A DNA stretch of 64,000 nucleotides from CAVONV01 sp963697355. GTDB lineage: Bacteria; Acidobacteriota; Vicinamibacteria; Marinacidobacterales; DATDRI01. Positions 27,491 through 35,682 of this stretch are shown here, piece after piece (the stretch's first letter is position 1; each line of letters starts with the position of its first letter). The stretch spans positions 62,001 through 126,000 of the forward strand of contig CAVONV010000028.1 in assembly GCA_963697355.1 (NCBI GenBank), written 5' to 3'. Below the pieces are notes generated by a model. The model searched no databases and had not been told where the DNA came from. It saw only the letters and a list, made by a program, of their open reading frames with translations. Made by a program: the position numbers and the translations under genes.

Positions 27491-27665
27491 GGTTCGTACA
27501 CCTTTATTGTTTGTATTGAGTTTGGAACGACGAAGCCTCTCCCTGTTAGTGTGCAAAAAAAGTATAGCAGATTTGGCCAGCGGTCGGTGCGATCGACGAG
27601 AAACCTCGTGAGCTCGAGGTATGAGGTATACTGTGCGCCTTTCTAACAAAGGGGGTTTTATTGCA

Positions 27666-28802
27666 ATGACAAAGAAGAGCAAATACTTGGGAGGCCCAGC
27701 TATTGAACCGCAGCCCGTGAACCCGGACTGGAGCGTGGCGGAATTGATTGACGACGGATTCAACGCCTATAACGCTGGGCGTCTGCGGGAAGCCTGTCAG
27801 CTCTTCACGCAGAAAGTACTCGATGACGACGTGACGATCGGACTTTCACTGTCCGGTGCTTTGACGCCTGCCGGCATGGCTCGGAGCTGTTTGGTCCCGT
27901 TGATGGAGGCAGGCTTCGTGGACTGGATCGTCTCAACCGGCGCCAATTTGTACCACGACATCCACTACGGAATCGGTCACAAGATGCACCGGGGTACTCC
28001 CTTCATTGATGACGTCGAGCTTCACGAGGACAGGGTCGTTCGAATCTACGACATCTTCTTCGAGTTCAAGGCACTCATTTCGACTGATAAATTTCTTCAG
28101 AAAGTGGTCACCGCCGAATCGTTCCAGCGGGAAATGTCGTCTGCCGAGTTCCACTACTTGATGGGGAGGTACATAGCGGAGCGTGAAGAAGCGCTCGGTC
28201 TCGACAAGACGACGTTTATTGCGGCGGCCCATCGGCTGGGTGTGCCCATCTACACGTCGTCTCCGGGTGACAGCGCCATCGGGATGAACATCGCGTCGAT
28301 GTCGCTCAACGGAAACAAGCTGAAGTTCGACGTTTCCGCCGATGTCAACGAGACCGCTTCCATCGTACTCGACGCGAAGCATCGAGGAGGCAGAGCCGCC
28401 GCCATCATGATGGGCGGGGGCTCACCCAAGAACTTCCTTCTTCAAACGGAGCCACAGATTCAAGAGGTCCTGGGCCTCGAAGAGAAAGGATTCGACTATT
28501 TCATTCAAATGACCGATGCCCGCCCCGATACAGGTGGTCTTTCCGGCGCCACACCCAGCGAAGCCGTGAGCTGGGGGAAAGTCGATCCCGAAAGGTTGCC
28601 CGACACGGTGGTGGTTTACACGGACACCACCATCGGCCTACCGCTCGTCACCTCGTATGCTCTCAATAAACATGCGCCTCGCAAGCTGAAACGTCTCTAT
28701 CATCGGCGTGAGGAAATGCTCCAGTTCCTCACCGACGAGTATCATCGGGTCGTGGGGACTTCCCTCCCTCCGCCGCTACCTCCGGGCTTTAGCGAAGCTT
28801 GA
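27666..28802 (+). CDS. Deoxyhypusine synthase-like protein
   Basis: A 378-residue member of the deoxyhypusine/homospermidine synthase family, NAD-dependent enzymes that transfer an aminobutyl group from spermidine. Diagnostic stretches are [40 protein letters not shown] and [12 protein letters not shown], where Lys at about residue 305 corresponds to the catalytic lysine of the eukaryotic enzyme. Bacteria lack eIF5A, so the acceptor is more likely a small polyamine (homospermidine formation) or an unknown protein. A TATACT box at 27627 and GGGGG before the ATG support independent expression, divergent from the AIM24 gene. Confidence 0.92.
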   Translation: MTKKSKYLGGPAIEPQPVNPDWSVAELIDDGFNAYNAGRLREACQLFTQKVLDDDVTIGLSLSGALTPAGMARSCLVPLMEAGFVDWIVSTGANLYHDIHYGIGHKMHRGTPFIDDVELHEDRVVRIYDIFFEFKALISTDKFLQKVVTAESFQREMSSAEFHYLMGRYIAEREEALGLDKTTFIAAAHRLGVPIYTSSPGDSAIGMNIASMSLNGNKLKFDVSADVNETASIVLDAKHRGGRAAAIMMGGGSPKNFLLQTEPQIQEVLGLEEKGFDYFIQMTDARPDTGGLSGATPSEAVSWGKVDPERLPDTVVVYTDTTIGLPLVTSYALNKHAPRKLKRLYHRREEMLQFLTDEYHRVVGTSLPPPLPPGFSEA

Positions 28803-28862
28803 CAACGGCCTCTCCCGGCCCGTTTGCTCCCCAGTGGACCGGCCGAATACTCTTGAGGCTCC

Positions 28863-30434
28863 ATGGCTCGAACGGCGTTTCTTCTCGTGTGGGTACTAGG
28901 TACAACGGCCCTCGTTACCTTTGCTCAAAGCGAAGAGAAAACTCCCGCCCCGCGCATTGACAAAATTGAGCTCATCGTCAACAAGGTCTTCGAAGAAGGC
29001 CGCAAAGATGTTCTTGGCTGGACCTACCGTTTTGGAAACAAGGTTCATATTCGTACGCGCGAAGAGGTCATTCGTCGCGAGCTTCTTTTTGCCAGCGGGG
29101 ATATTCTAAGTAAGGAGGCACTCGAGCAGACAGAACGTAACCTCCGCGCACTCACCTTTGTTCGCGATGCCCGAGTAGAGACCTATCCGGGGGAAGACGG
29201 CAGAATCAACGTTCGTGTCATCACCTACGATTCTTGGACACTGGTACCCCAGGTCCGTTTCGCCAAGGCAGCCAACCGGATCGTCTGGACCCTCGGCGTG
29301 GCGGAGAAGAACCTCCTTGGGTGCGGCAAGTGGGTGGAATTGTCCCGACGTTCGGACCTCGACCGAGACGACACCATCTTTTTCTATTACGATCCACGCC
29401 TGGCCGGTTCCCGAACCCAGACACTCGTTTCCTACGCCAACCAGTCCGATGGAAGTCGCGGACTCTTCTCTATGGCCCGACCCTTCTTCGCGCTGAGCGC
29501 GGGCTGGGCCTTTGGTGTAAGGCTGGAAGGATTCGATCAAGTCGATCCTCTGTATGAAGATGGGGAGAGGGTCGATGACCTCCGCCATGTCAGCAAGCAT
29601 GGTGACTTCGAGGCGGCGCGGGCCGTGCTTAGAAGCGGTCCACGTGCTGCGAGACTCCATGTCGCTTATAGGAGCCACGTAGACGACGTCGCCGGCGACT
29701 TGAGGGATTTCGGCATCTTCGAGCTAGGGGTCAGTTTGGAAGAGCATCGTTTTCTCAAGCTCGATCATGTCAACCGCTTCGAGACCGTCGAGGACTTCAA
29801 CCTCGGCTACGATGCGGGAGCCTTCGTGGGTGTGTCGACACCAGCTCTTGGGGGCGAGGAAGGCACTTCATGGTTCTTCAATCTTCGCGGACGCCGGGGA
29901 ATTGAATTCAGCTCTGCGCACTTCCTATTGACGGGAGCCGCGTGGAACGCGCGTTATAGGAGAGGCGGTTTAGAAAACAGCCTCGCCTCTCTACGATTGG
30001 ACTACGTCGCGAGGCAAACACGTCGTTGGCTACTCGTGGGAGCCTCAGAGTTTCTCTATGGCACGAATCTCGATCCGGAGGTTCAGGTTCGTTTGGGTGC
30101 AGAGGCGGGACTACGGGGCTATCCGGTACGCCAATTCGTGGGCAACCGGTCTTTCCGCTTGACTCTAGAAGAACGATTCTTCGTCGCCGACGATGTGGCA
30201 CAACTCGTCTCCTTCGCGTTGGCAGCCTTTGTCGACACGGGCTTTGCCTGGCCGGAAGGCCAGAAAATGATGGCGGGGGATCTCAAAACCGACATCGGTG
30301 TCAGTCTTCTGTTGGGGCGCAACCGGCTGGCGGCCACGACACCCGGTGTCCGTTTTGATGTGGCTTATGCGCTCGACCCGATCGTCGGAGTGAACCGCTG
30401 GCAATTCTCTTTTCGTTCCAGAATAGCTTTGTGA
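28863..30434 (+). CDS. BamA/TamA-like outer-membrane barrel protein
   Basis: A 523-residue Omp85-type protein. It has a signal peptide (AFLLVWVLGTTALVTFAQ), one or two POTRA-like modules (REEVIRRELLFASGDILSKE and NLRALTFVRDARVETYPGED), then a surface-antigen barrel with alternating hydrophobic strands. Late barrel features include LGAEAGLRGYPVRQFVGNRS, similar to the RGY/F motif of Omp85 loop 6. The final strand ends FSFRSRIAL, not in the more usual terminal phenylalanine. With so few POTRA modules it is smaller than housekeeping BamA and probably handles a specific substrate. It begins 60 nt after the deoxyhypusine-synthase-like gene. Confidence 0.85.
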   Translation: MARTAFLLVWVLGTTALVTFAQSEEKTPAPRIDKIELIVNKVFEEGRKDVLGWTYRFGNKVHIRTREEVIRRELLFASGDILSKEALEQTERNLRALTFVRDARVETYPGEDGRINVRVITYDSWTLVPQVRFAKAANRIVWTLGVAEKNLLGCGKWVELSRRSDLDRDDTIFFYYDPRLAGSRTQTLVSYANQSDGSRGLFSMARPFFALSAGWAFGVRLEGFDQVDPLYEDGERVDDLRHVSKHGDFEAARAVLRSGPRAARLHVAYRSHVDDVAGDLRDFGIFELGVSLEEHRFLKLDHVNRFETVEDFNLGYDAGAFVGVSTPALGGEEGTSWFFNLRGRRGIEFSSAHFLLTGAAWNARYRRGGLENSLASLRLDYVARQTRRWLLVGASEFLYGTNLDPEVQVRLGAEAGLRGYPVRQFVGNRSFRLTLEERFFVADDVAQLVSFALAAFVDTGFAWPEGQKMMAGDLKTDIGVSLLLGRNRLAATTPGVRFDVAYALDPIVGVNRWQFSFRSRIAL

Positions 30435-30442
30435 TTGGGGCT

Positions 30443-32143
30443 CTAAGGATTGCTCGTGGTCTGAGTCGATTCGCTCGTCTCCTTTTGGAAAACCACCTCA
30501 CCGCCGATGATCGTGTAGAGAACCTCTGTGGCCAAGATATCTCGAGGCTGAACGGTCATGATGTCCTTGGAGACCACTGTGATGTCGGCGAGTTTCCCGG
30601 GTTCGATGGAGCCCTTCTCGTTCTCCTCGAACGCAGCGTAGGCCGCATCCAAGGTATAGGATCGAAGAGCTTGCTGGCGGCTCATTCGATGCTCCGGGTA
30701 CCAGCCGTTTTCCGGCTCGCCGTTCTTGTCCTGGCGAGTGATGGAAGCATAGAAACAATCCAGCGCGGAGATACTTTCAACCGGAGCGTCGGTTCCGTTG
30801 GCAATCCGTACGCCCGAGCCCAGGAGTTTGGCCCAGACGTAGGCGCCCTCGGCCGTTCGCTCTTCGCCAACACGCTCCGCTATCCACGGCATATCTGAAG
30901 TTGCATGGACTCCCTGCATGGCGGCCACGACGCCTAGCTGTGCAAATCGACGGATGTCCGCGTGATCGAGAATCTGAGCATGCTCGACCCGAAAACGCGG
31001 GTCCGACGCTTCGCCATGCTTCGAGAACGCTTTTTCAAATGCGTTCAGGGTTTCGCGGTTCGCGCGGTCACCAATCGCGTGTGCGGCGACTTGATAGCCC
31101 GCCGTCAAGGCACGGTCAGAGATCCGATAAATGTCTTCTTCGGACAGGATCATGAGACCCGTCCACTCCGGTCGATCGCTGTAGCCGTCCAACATCGCTG
31201 CGCCACGTGATCCGAGCGCACCATCGACGAGAAGCTTGACGGTACGGATCGTCAAGCGCGGTGAGATCAGCGGTTTGTGGGAAAAGTAGCGCTCCAGGAG
31301 CTTTTCGTCACTGCCCCAGATCATGGCATAGATTCGAACCTTGAGCTCGTCTTGCTCGTCAGCTTGCCGATAGAGATCAATGGTGGCTTCGTCGACGCCG
31401 GCGTCGTGGAAACTCGTGATGCCGTTCTCCAGACAGGCTTTTTGAGCTCTCCGAAAGGCCTCCCATCGTTTCTCGTCGCTCGGAGGCGGGATCTTGTCGG
31501 TGATCAAGCCCATCGCGTTGTCGATGAAGATGCCGGTGGGCTTGCCGTCCTCGTCCCTCACGATCTCACCCCCCTCGGGGTCCTCCGTTTCCGGAGTCAC
31601 CCCGGCAAGCTCCATTGCCTTGGTATTGGCCCATCCGGCATGCAGATCGACACGGGTGAGGAATACAGGGTGGTCGGGGCTGACGTCGTCCAGCGCTTCC
31701 TGAGTTGGAAATTCTCTGATGTCCCAATCGTTTTGATCCCAGCCGTGACCTTGGATCCATGCCTCCTCTGAAGCCTGCTCAACGTTCTGAAGCACCAGAG
31801 CGCCTATCTCCTCGGCACTCTTCGTACCGAACAAGTCGAGTGTCATGCGGCTCGAGCCGAAGTCCATGAAGTGGGCGTGAGAGTCGATGAGGCCTGGAAT
31901 GGCCAGGGCGCCTCCGAGCTCGATGACGCGGGTTTCCGGTCCTATGTACTCGTCGAGCTCGTCAGTCGCACCAATAGCGGTAATTCGTTCTCCAGTAACA
32001 GCAATAGCCTCGGCCACGGGTCGGTCGGAATTGAGGGTGACCACCTTGCCTCCTCGGAGGACAAGGTCCGCGGGTGTCTGAGATTGGAACTCGCAGGCGA
32101 GGGCGAAGGCGAGAAAAAAGCACAATAGGATGGCGACACGCAT
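30443..32143 (-). CDS. Amidohydrolase family 3 (YtcJ-like) lipoprotein
   Basis: A 566-residue metal-dependent hydrolase. The Met at 32143 starts a lipoprotein signal (MRVAILLCFFLAFALAC), so the protein is secreted and lipid-anchored. Family signatures are ALAIPGLIDSHAHFMDFGSS (first metal-binding HxH), VAAHAIGDRANRETLNAFEK, FRVEHAQILDHADIRRFAQ and the late VRIANGTDAPVESI (metal aspartate). The substrate is unknown; relatives act on amides and N-acyl compounds. The gene is convergent with the BamA-like gene, with only 8 nt between the stops. Confidence 0.9.
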   Translation of the reverse strand: MRVAILLCFFLAFALACEFQSQTPADLVLRGGKVVTLNSDRPVAEAIAVTGERITAIGATDELDEYIGPETRVIELGGALAIPGLIDSHAHFMDFGSSRMTLDLFGTKSAEEIGALVLQNVEQASEEAWIQGHGWDQNDWDIREFPTQEALDDVSPDHPVFLTRVDLHAGWANTKAMELAGVTPETEDPEGGEIVRDEDGKPTGIFIDNAMGLITDKIPPPSDEKRWEAFRRAQKACLENGITSFHDAGVDEATIDLYRQADEQDELKVRIYAMIWGSDEKLLERYFSHKPLISPRLTIRTVKLLVDGALGSRGAAMLDGYSDRPEWTGLMILSEEDIYRISDRALTAGYQVAAHAIGDRANRETLNAFEKAFSKHGEASDPRFRVEHAQILDHADIRRFAQLGVVAAMQGVHATSDMPWIAERVGEERTAEGAYVWAKLLGSGVRIANGTDAPVESISALDCFYASITRQDKNGEPENGWYPEHRMSRQQALRSYTLDAAYAAFEENEKGSIEPGKLADITVVSKDIMTVQPRDILATEVLYTIIGGEVVFQKETSESTQTTSNP

Positions 32144-32512
32144 CGAAGTTCCTTCCTTTCGAGTATGAATATAGCAGAATTGACGTCGCTTGTCGGTTTC
32201 TTGTGGAAACAATCGAGTAGCCCGCCTTCGCTCCGCGCGTTTGAACAGAAGGCGGAGCTACGGCGAGACCTTGCCCGCCTACGCCCTCCGGGCTACGGCG
32301 AGACCTTGCCGAAGTCTGAATTGTAGAGCACCGACGAAGGCAGGCGTAGCCGTTGGTCCGAAACAACCGCCAACAGCTTAGGCGGGTCAAGCAGGCGAGC
32401 AGTCCTTTGCGAGTTCCCGTCACAGCGCGGTCAAGAAACAGGAACGAAGGTCGAATCGAGTAAAATAGACTTTTGTAGACGATGAGGGGAAGCAATACTG
32501 CAAGAGAGAACC
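32144..32512. other. Intergenic region with an 18-bp direct repeat and inverted repeats
   Basis: This 369-bp gap contains no supportable gene. CTACGGCGAGACCTTGCC occurs twice (32258-32275 and 32293-32310), each copy next to a CCGCCT/GGCGG-type arm. GTAGCCCGCCTTCG near 32217 pairs with AAGGCGGAGCTAC near 32249 to form a hairpin. This looks like a dispersed palindromic repeat. Promoters for the flanking divergent genes must also lie here, but I see no strong one. Confidence 0.5.
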
Positions 32513-32950
32513 ATGGATTGGATTCGGCGAGGGTTGCGTTTCGAGTGCCAGCCCGATTGCGGCAAGTGCTGTACCACCGAGGAGCGAGACGGAAGTATCT
32601 ATCTCGAGCCCGTTGACATCGAGACGCTGTCCAAATATCTTGGAATCACGCCTCGAGAGGTCGCCGCTAAGTTCACTGTTACCGAAGTCGATGACATCGA
32701 GCTTGTCAAGAAAGCCGACGGTAGCTGCGTGTTTCTCGAGAACAGGCGCTGCAGTGTGTACGAGGCTCGGCCTCTGCAATGCCGATCCTACCCGTTTCTC
32801 CCTCTCGATAGTTACGCGCCCGTTGAATCTCGATGGACCTGGAGATATGAAGGTAAATATTGTCCCGGCATCGGCAAGGGAAGGCTCTATCGAAAGGAGG
32901 AGATTGTTCGTATCATGCGAGGGGGCTCCGCGACCAACGAGGTCGACTAA
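32513..32950 (+). CDS. YkgJ family cysteine-cluster protein
   Basis: A 145-residue protein with the family's clustered cysteines: FECQPDCGKCCTTEERDG near the N-terminus, CVFLENRRCSVYEARPLQCR in the middle and KYCPGIGKG late. These residues are thought to chelate zinc or an iron-sulfur centre. The biochemical function is not established; members are often linked to oxidoreduction or metal handling. The stop codon touches the left arm of the palindromic element at 32950. Confidence 0.93.
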   Translation: MDWIRRGLRFECQPDCGKCCTTEERDGSIYLEPVDIETLSKYLGITPREVAAKFTVTEVDDIELVKKADGSCVFLENRRCSVYEARPLQCRSYPFLPLDSYAPVESRWTWRYEGKYCPGIGKGRLYRKEEIVRIMRGGSATNEVD

Positions 32951-33111
32951 GTACCCCGATTCATAACTACGGTCCCATTCGAACGCCGATCCATCCCGTC
33001 TGGCTGCGTTGCTCGTCGGTCATATATCTAGATATTATTCACTCCTCGCGCCTTGCCGGCCGGTTGCCTCGACGTTCTCGGTACGCGACCGTAGCTATGA
33101 ACCAGGGTACT
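32950..33111. repeat. 162-bp palindromic element between convergent genes (MITE/REP-like)
   Basis: The whole space between two convergent stop codons is one imperfect palindrome. Its 25-bp terminal arms (32950-32974 and 33087-33111) match at 22 positions, sharing AGTACCC at the tips and CTACGGTC at the inner ends. A perfect 12-bp palindrome ATATCTAGATAT (33024-33035) lies one base from the geometric centre. It could fold as one long hairpin, terminate both genes, or be a non-autonomous mobile element. Confidence 0.7.
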
Positions 33112-34279
33112 AGGCGAGTACTTTCCGTAGCGCCTCGAGGAAAGCTTGGTTTTCAGAAGCGAGCCCCACAGAGATCCTGAGGTAGGTCGGTTTCTTCCAC
33201 GCCTGTCCGTCTCTCACATAGATCTTCTTGCGCTCCAGCGCCTGCACGACAGGTTTGGCTTCCCTTCCCAGATCGACCATGAAGAACGGTGCCCGGTGAG
33301 GAAGCGCGGTCAGACCAAGCTCTTTGAGTCCCGCGCGAAGGACATCGAGCCCTTCGTCCACCGTTCGGACGTAGGCGTTCACGTGATCCCTGTCTGCGAG
33401 AGCCGCGGGAGCGGCGACGTTGACGGCTGCGTTGATGCCCAGATCCCATAGCCAGAACGTCTTGAGTTGCTTGATGACTTCCTCGTTGGAGATGGCATAA
33501 CCAAGACGTAGACCCGCAAGACCATAGGCTTTGGAAAACGTGCGTGCAACGATGATGGGAGCGCCTTTTTTGACCAAGTCGATGGAGCTCTCGCCTCTTG
33601 GGAGGAACTGGCTGTAGGCTTCATCGACCAACAAGATCGCTCCCTCGGGTAGCCCGGCAACGAGCTCGTTGATTTCATCGAGCGTCAAAGCGGCTCCCGT
33701 CGGGTTGTTGGGGTTGGCGATGTAGACGAGTCGGGTATTGCGGTCGAAAGCCTTCCGTAGCCGAGCGGTGTCGATACTTCCGTCCTCGAGGAGCGGCACG
33801 CGGGTGACTTCGGCTCCCATGGAAGCCGCCACCCCCGCCGACCACCCGTAGCTGGGATCCGGTAGGACGAGGCTGTGACCCTCTTTGAGATAAGTCCAGG
33901 GGGCGATGTGAAGAAACTCGGTCGAACCGCATCCGAGGAGGATGCTCGTCTCGGAGATCTCGTGATGTCGCGCCAATATTCCGATGAGCGGAAAGATGTT
34001 GTTGTAGCGGTTGGCGTTCAGGAGACCGTGCTCCCGGATGGCGGAAAGGGCTTTAGGCGACGGGCCTAATGGATTCTCGTTGAAGTTGAGAAGGACCGCA
34101 TCCTCAGGATAGGCGCCCGGAATGTCTTCTTCGGTCGCCATCGCAGCTTCCTGACCCGATACCTTGCTCTGGTATGCCAAGACCGAGGCGCCTGCGGTAG
34201 TGGCCAGCACTTGGAGAAAGCGGCGGCGAGAGGGCTCGAGCCCCCCAGGATAGCAACTCCAAAGAGGATGGGTGTCCAT
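33110..34279 (-). CDS. Tat-signal histidinol-phosphate aminotransferase-like PLP enzyme (copy 1)
   Basis: A 389-residue fold-type I aminotransferase of the HisC-like class. Met at 34279 gives MDTHPLWSCYPGGLEPSRRR followed by FLQVLATTAGASVLA, a Tat signal with twin arginine. The catalytic domain has LNFNENPLGPSPKALSAIRE, ANPNNPTGAALTLDEINELV, the PLP aspartate region LLVDEAYSQFLP, and the Schiff-base lysine in ARTFSKAYGLAGLRLGYAIS. All catalytic features are intact. Export of a PLP enzyme is uncommon. It is the downstream partner of a second Tat aminotransferase on the same strand; the natural substrate is unknown. Confidence 0.9.
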   Translation of the reverse strand: MDTHPLWSCYPGGLEPSRRRFLQVLATTAGASVLAYQSKVSGQEAAMATEEDIPGAYPEDAVLLNFNENPLGPSPKALSAIREHGLLNANRYNNIFPLIGILARHHEISETSILLGCGSTEFLHIAPWTYLKEGHSLVLPDPSYGWSAGVAASMGAEVTRVPLLEDGSIDTARLRKAFDRNTRLVYIANPNNPTGAALTLDEINELVAGLPEGAILLVDEAYSQFLPRGESSIDLVKKGAPIIVARTFSKAYGLAGLRLGYAISNEEVIKQLKTFWLWDLGINAAVNVAAPAALADRDHVNAYVRTVDEGLDVLRAGLKELGLTALPHRAPFFMVDLGREAKPVVQALERKKIYVRDGQAWKKPTYLRISVGLASENQAFLEALRKVLA

Positions 34280-34283
34280 GAAG

Positions 34284-34320
34284 AAGAACTCAGAACTCAA
34301 GAACTCGAGTACTCGAGAAT
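34284..34320. repeat. CTCAAGAA/CTCGAG-type short repeat array
   Basis: Between the two aminotransferase genes the sequence runs AGAACTCAGAACTCAAGAAC and then TCGAGTACTCGAGAA, built from degenerate 8-9-bp units around ACTCAAG/ACTCGAG. Similar arrays occur at 26418, 51276 and 55343. Confidence 0.6.
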
Positions 34321-34427
34321 GAAGAAACAAACCATAAAGATCACAAGGTACTTGAAACCCGATACCAGACTTTCTTCTTCGCGTTATGCTCGGCTACATT
34401 TTCTTGAGTACTTGGGTTCCTCTCTCT

Positions 34428-35561
34428 TTACGTCAACAACTTCTTTAGTGCTGCGATGGCTGCCTTGTTGTCCTCGTCCAGCCCATAGGAGATACGAACG
34501 TGTTGCGGCATATCCCAATCGGCGCCCTTTCGAACGTGGACGTTTTCTTTGGCCATCTTCTCAACGAAGGTCTCGGAGTCTTCACCGACGTCGACCATGA
34601 GCAATGGCGATGCGCCGATGATGTGTTTCAAGCCGAGGGCCGTGAGCTCCTTTTTGTAAAAGGCCTTGCAGGTTTTCGCATGGTCGACGAATTTCTTCAC
34701 GTGTTCGTGGTCTTGCAAGGCGGCAATGGCTCCACCGTATCCGGCCAGGTTCATCAACGTGTACTGAAATGCAGAGACTTTCTCTATCACGTCGGGATGA
34801 CCGACGCCGTAACCGATGCGAAGGCCGGCCAGGCCGTACACCTTTGAGAAAGTGCGCGTTACGAATACGTTGTCGTAACCTGCTTTCAAGAGATCGATAC
34901 CGTTGGGCCCGTCGGGGAGAAAGTGGACGTAGGCCTCATCGATGAAGAACAACACGTCCTTAGGAAGCGCGTCCGCTATGGACTTAACCTCGTCGTAGCT
35001 CAGTGTGGTCCCCGTGGGGTTGTTCGGATTGACGAGATAGAAAATCTTGGTCTCGGAATCCACGGCTGCCAAGAGGCCCTGAACGTCGTAGCTCCAGTCC
35101 GGTTTCAGCTTCACCCAATGCACCTTGGCACCGATGATTTCGGCCATTCTTGGCGTGCTGCGGTAGGTCTGGAGAGTAGAGACCATATTGCCGCCCTCGC
35201 GGAGGTAGGCAACGGCTACCGCACTCAAGATCTCGCCAGAGCCCGTACCAAGCCGAACCATCTTGTTGTCGACACCGTGCATCTCTGCGAGGACGTTTCT
35301 GAGTTGTACAGGTGGGATGATATAGCGATGTGCCTGAGTGAGACCGCGCTCGATGGCTTTGATGGCCATCGGTGACGGACCGTAGGGGTTTTCATTGCGG
35401 TTCAAACGGATGGCGTCCGGTGCGAACCCCACCAGGAAGTCCACCACATCCGGCCCCGCTTCGGCGGCGTGACAATAGTCCGTCGAAAGGGTCTCCATGA
35501 AAGGCAAGGCCGCTGTGGCGGCGACCGAGCTTCGTAGAAAATTGCGTCTGGAAATGCTCAT
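34428..35561 (-). CDS. Tat-signal histidinol-phosphate aminotransferase-like PLP enzyme (copy 2)
   Basis: A 377-residue paralogue of the neighbouring gene. ATG 35561 follows AGGAGG and begins MSISRRNFLRSSVAATAALP, a textbook Tat signal. The core has IRLNRNENPYGPSPMAIKAI, VNPNNPTGTTLSYDEVKSIA, LFFIDEAYVHFLPDGPNG and the PLP lysine in TRTFSKVYGLAGLRIGYGVG. Both copies keep the HisC-like length and active site, but no histidine biosynthesis genes are nearby. Either a periplasmic transamination is performed or the signals are not cleaved. Confidence 0.9.
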   Translation of the reverse strand: MSISRRNFLRSSVAATAALPFMETLSTDYCHAAEAGPDVVDFLVGFAPDAIRLNRNENPYGPSPMAIKAIERGLTQAHRYIIPPVQLRNVLAEMHGVDNKMVRLGTGSGEILSAVAVAYLREGGNMVSTLQTYRSTPRMAEIIGAKVHWVKLKPDWSYDVQGLLAAVDSETKIFYLVNPNNPTGTTLSYDEVKSIADALPKDVLFFIDEAYVHFLPDGPNGIDLLKAGYDNVFVTRTFSKVYGLAGLRIGYGVGHPDVIEKVSAFQYTLMNLAGYGGAIAALQDHEHVKKFVDHAKTCKAFYKKELTALGLKHIIGASPLLMVDVGEDSETFVEKMAKENVHVRKGADWDMPQHVRISYGLDEDNKAAIAALKKLLT

Positions 35562-35682
35562 GACGTCCTCCTGTTTTTGGACCGATTGAACTCGGATGTG
35601 ACGACCACAAGCGTAACCGATGGGGGCAAGTGGTAGCAAGGAGGATCCTGCTCGGTTCAAGACGCTGCTATACTCCTATTCC

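Noticed and set aside
27621..27665. Upstream extension of the deoxyhypusine-synthase-like gene
   Set aside because: The added residues are not family-like and the ATG at 27666 has the better ribosome site.
34211..34600. Plus-strand frame spanning the junction of the two aminotransferase genes
   Set aside because: Composed of antisense and repeat sequence; no start signal.
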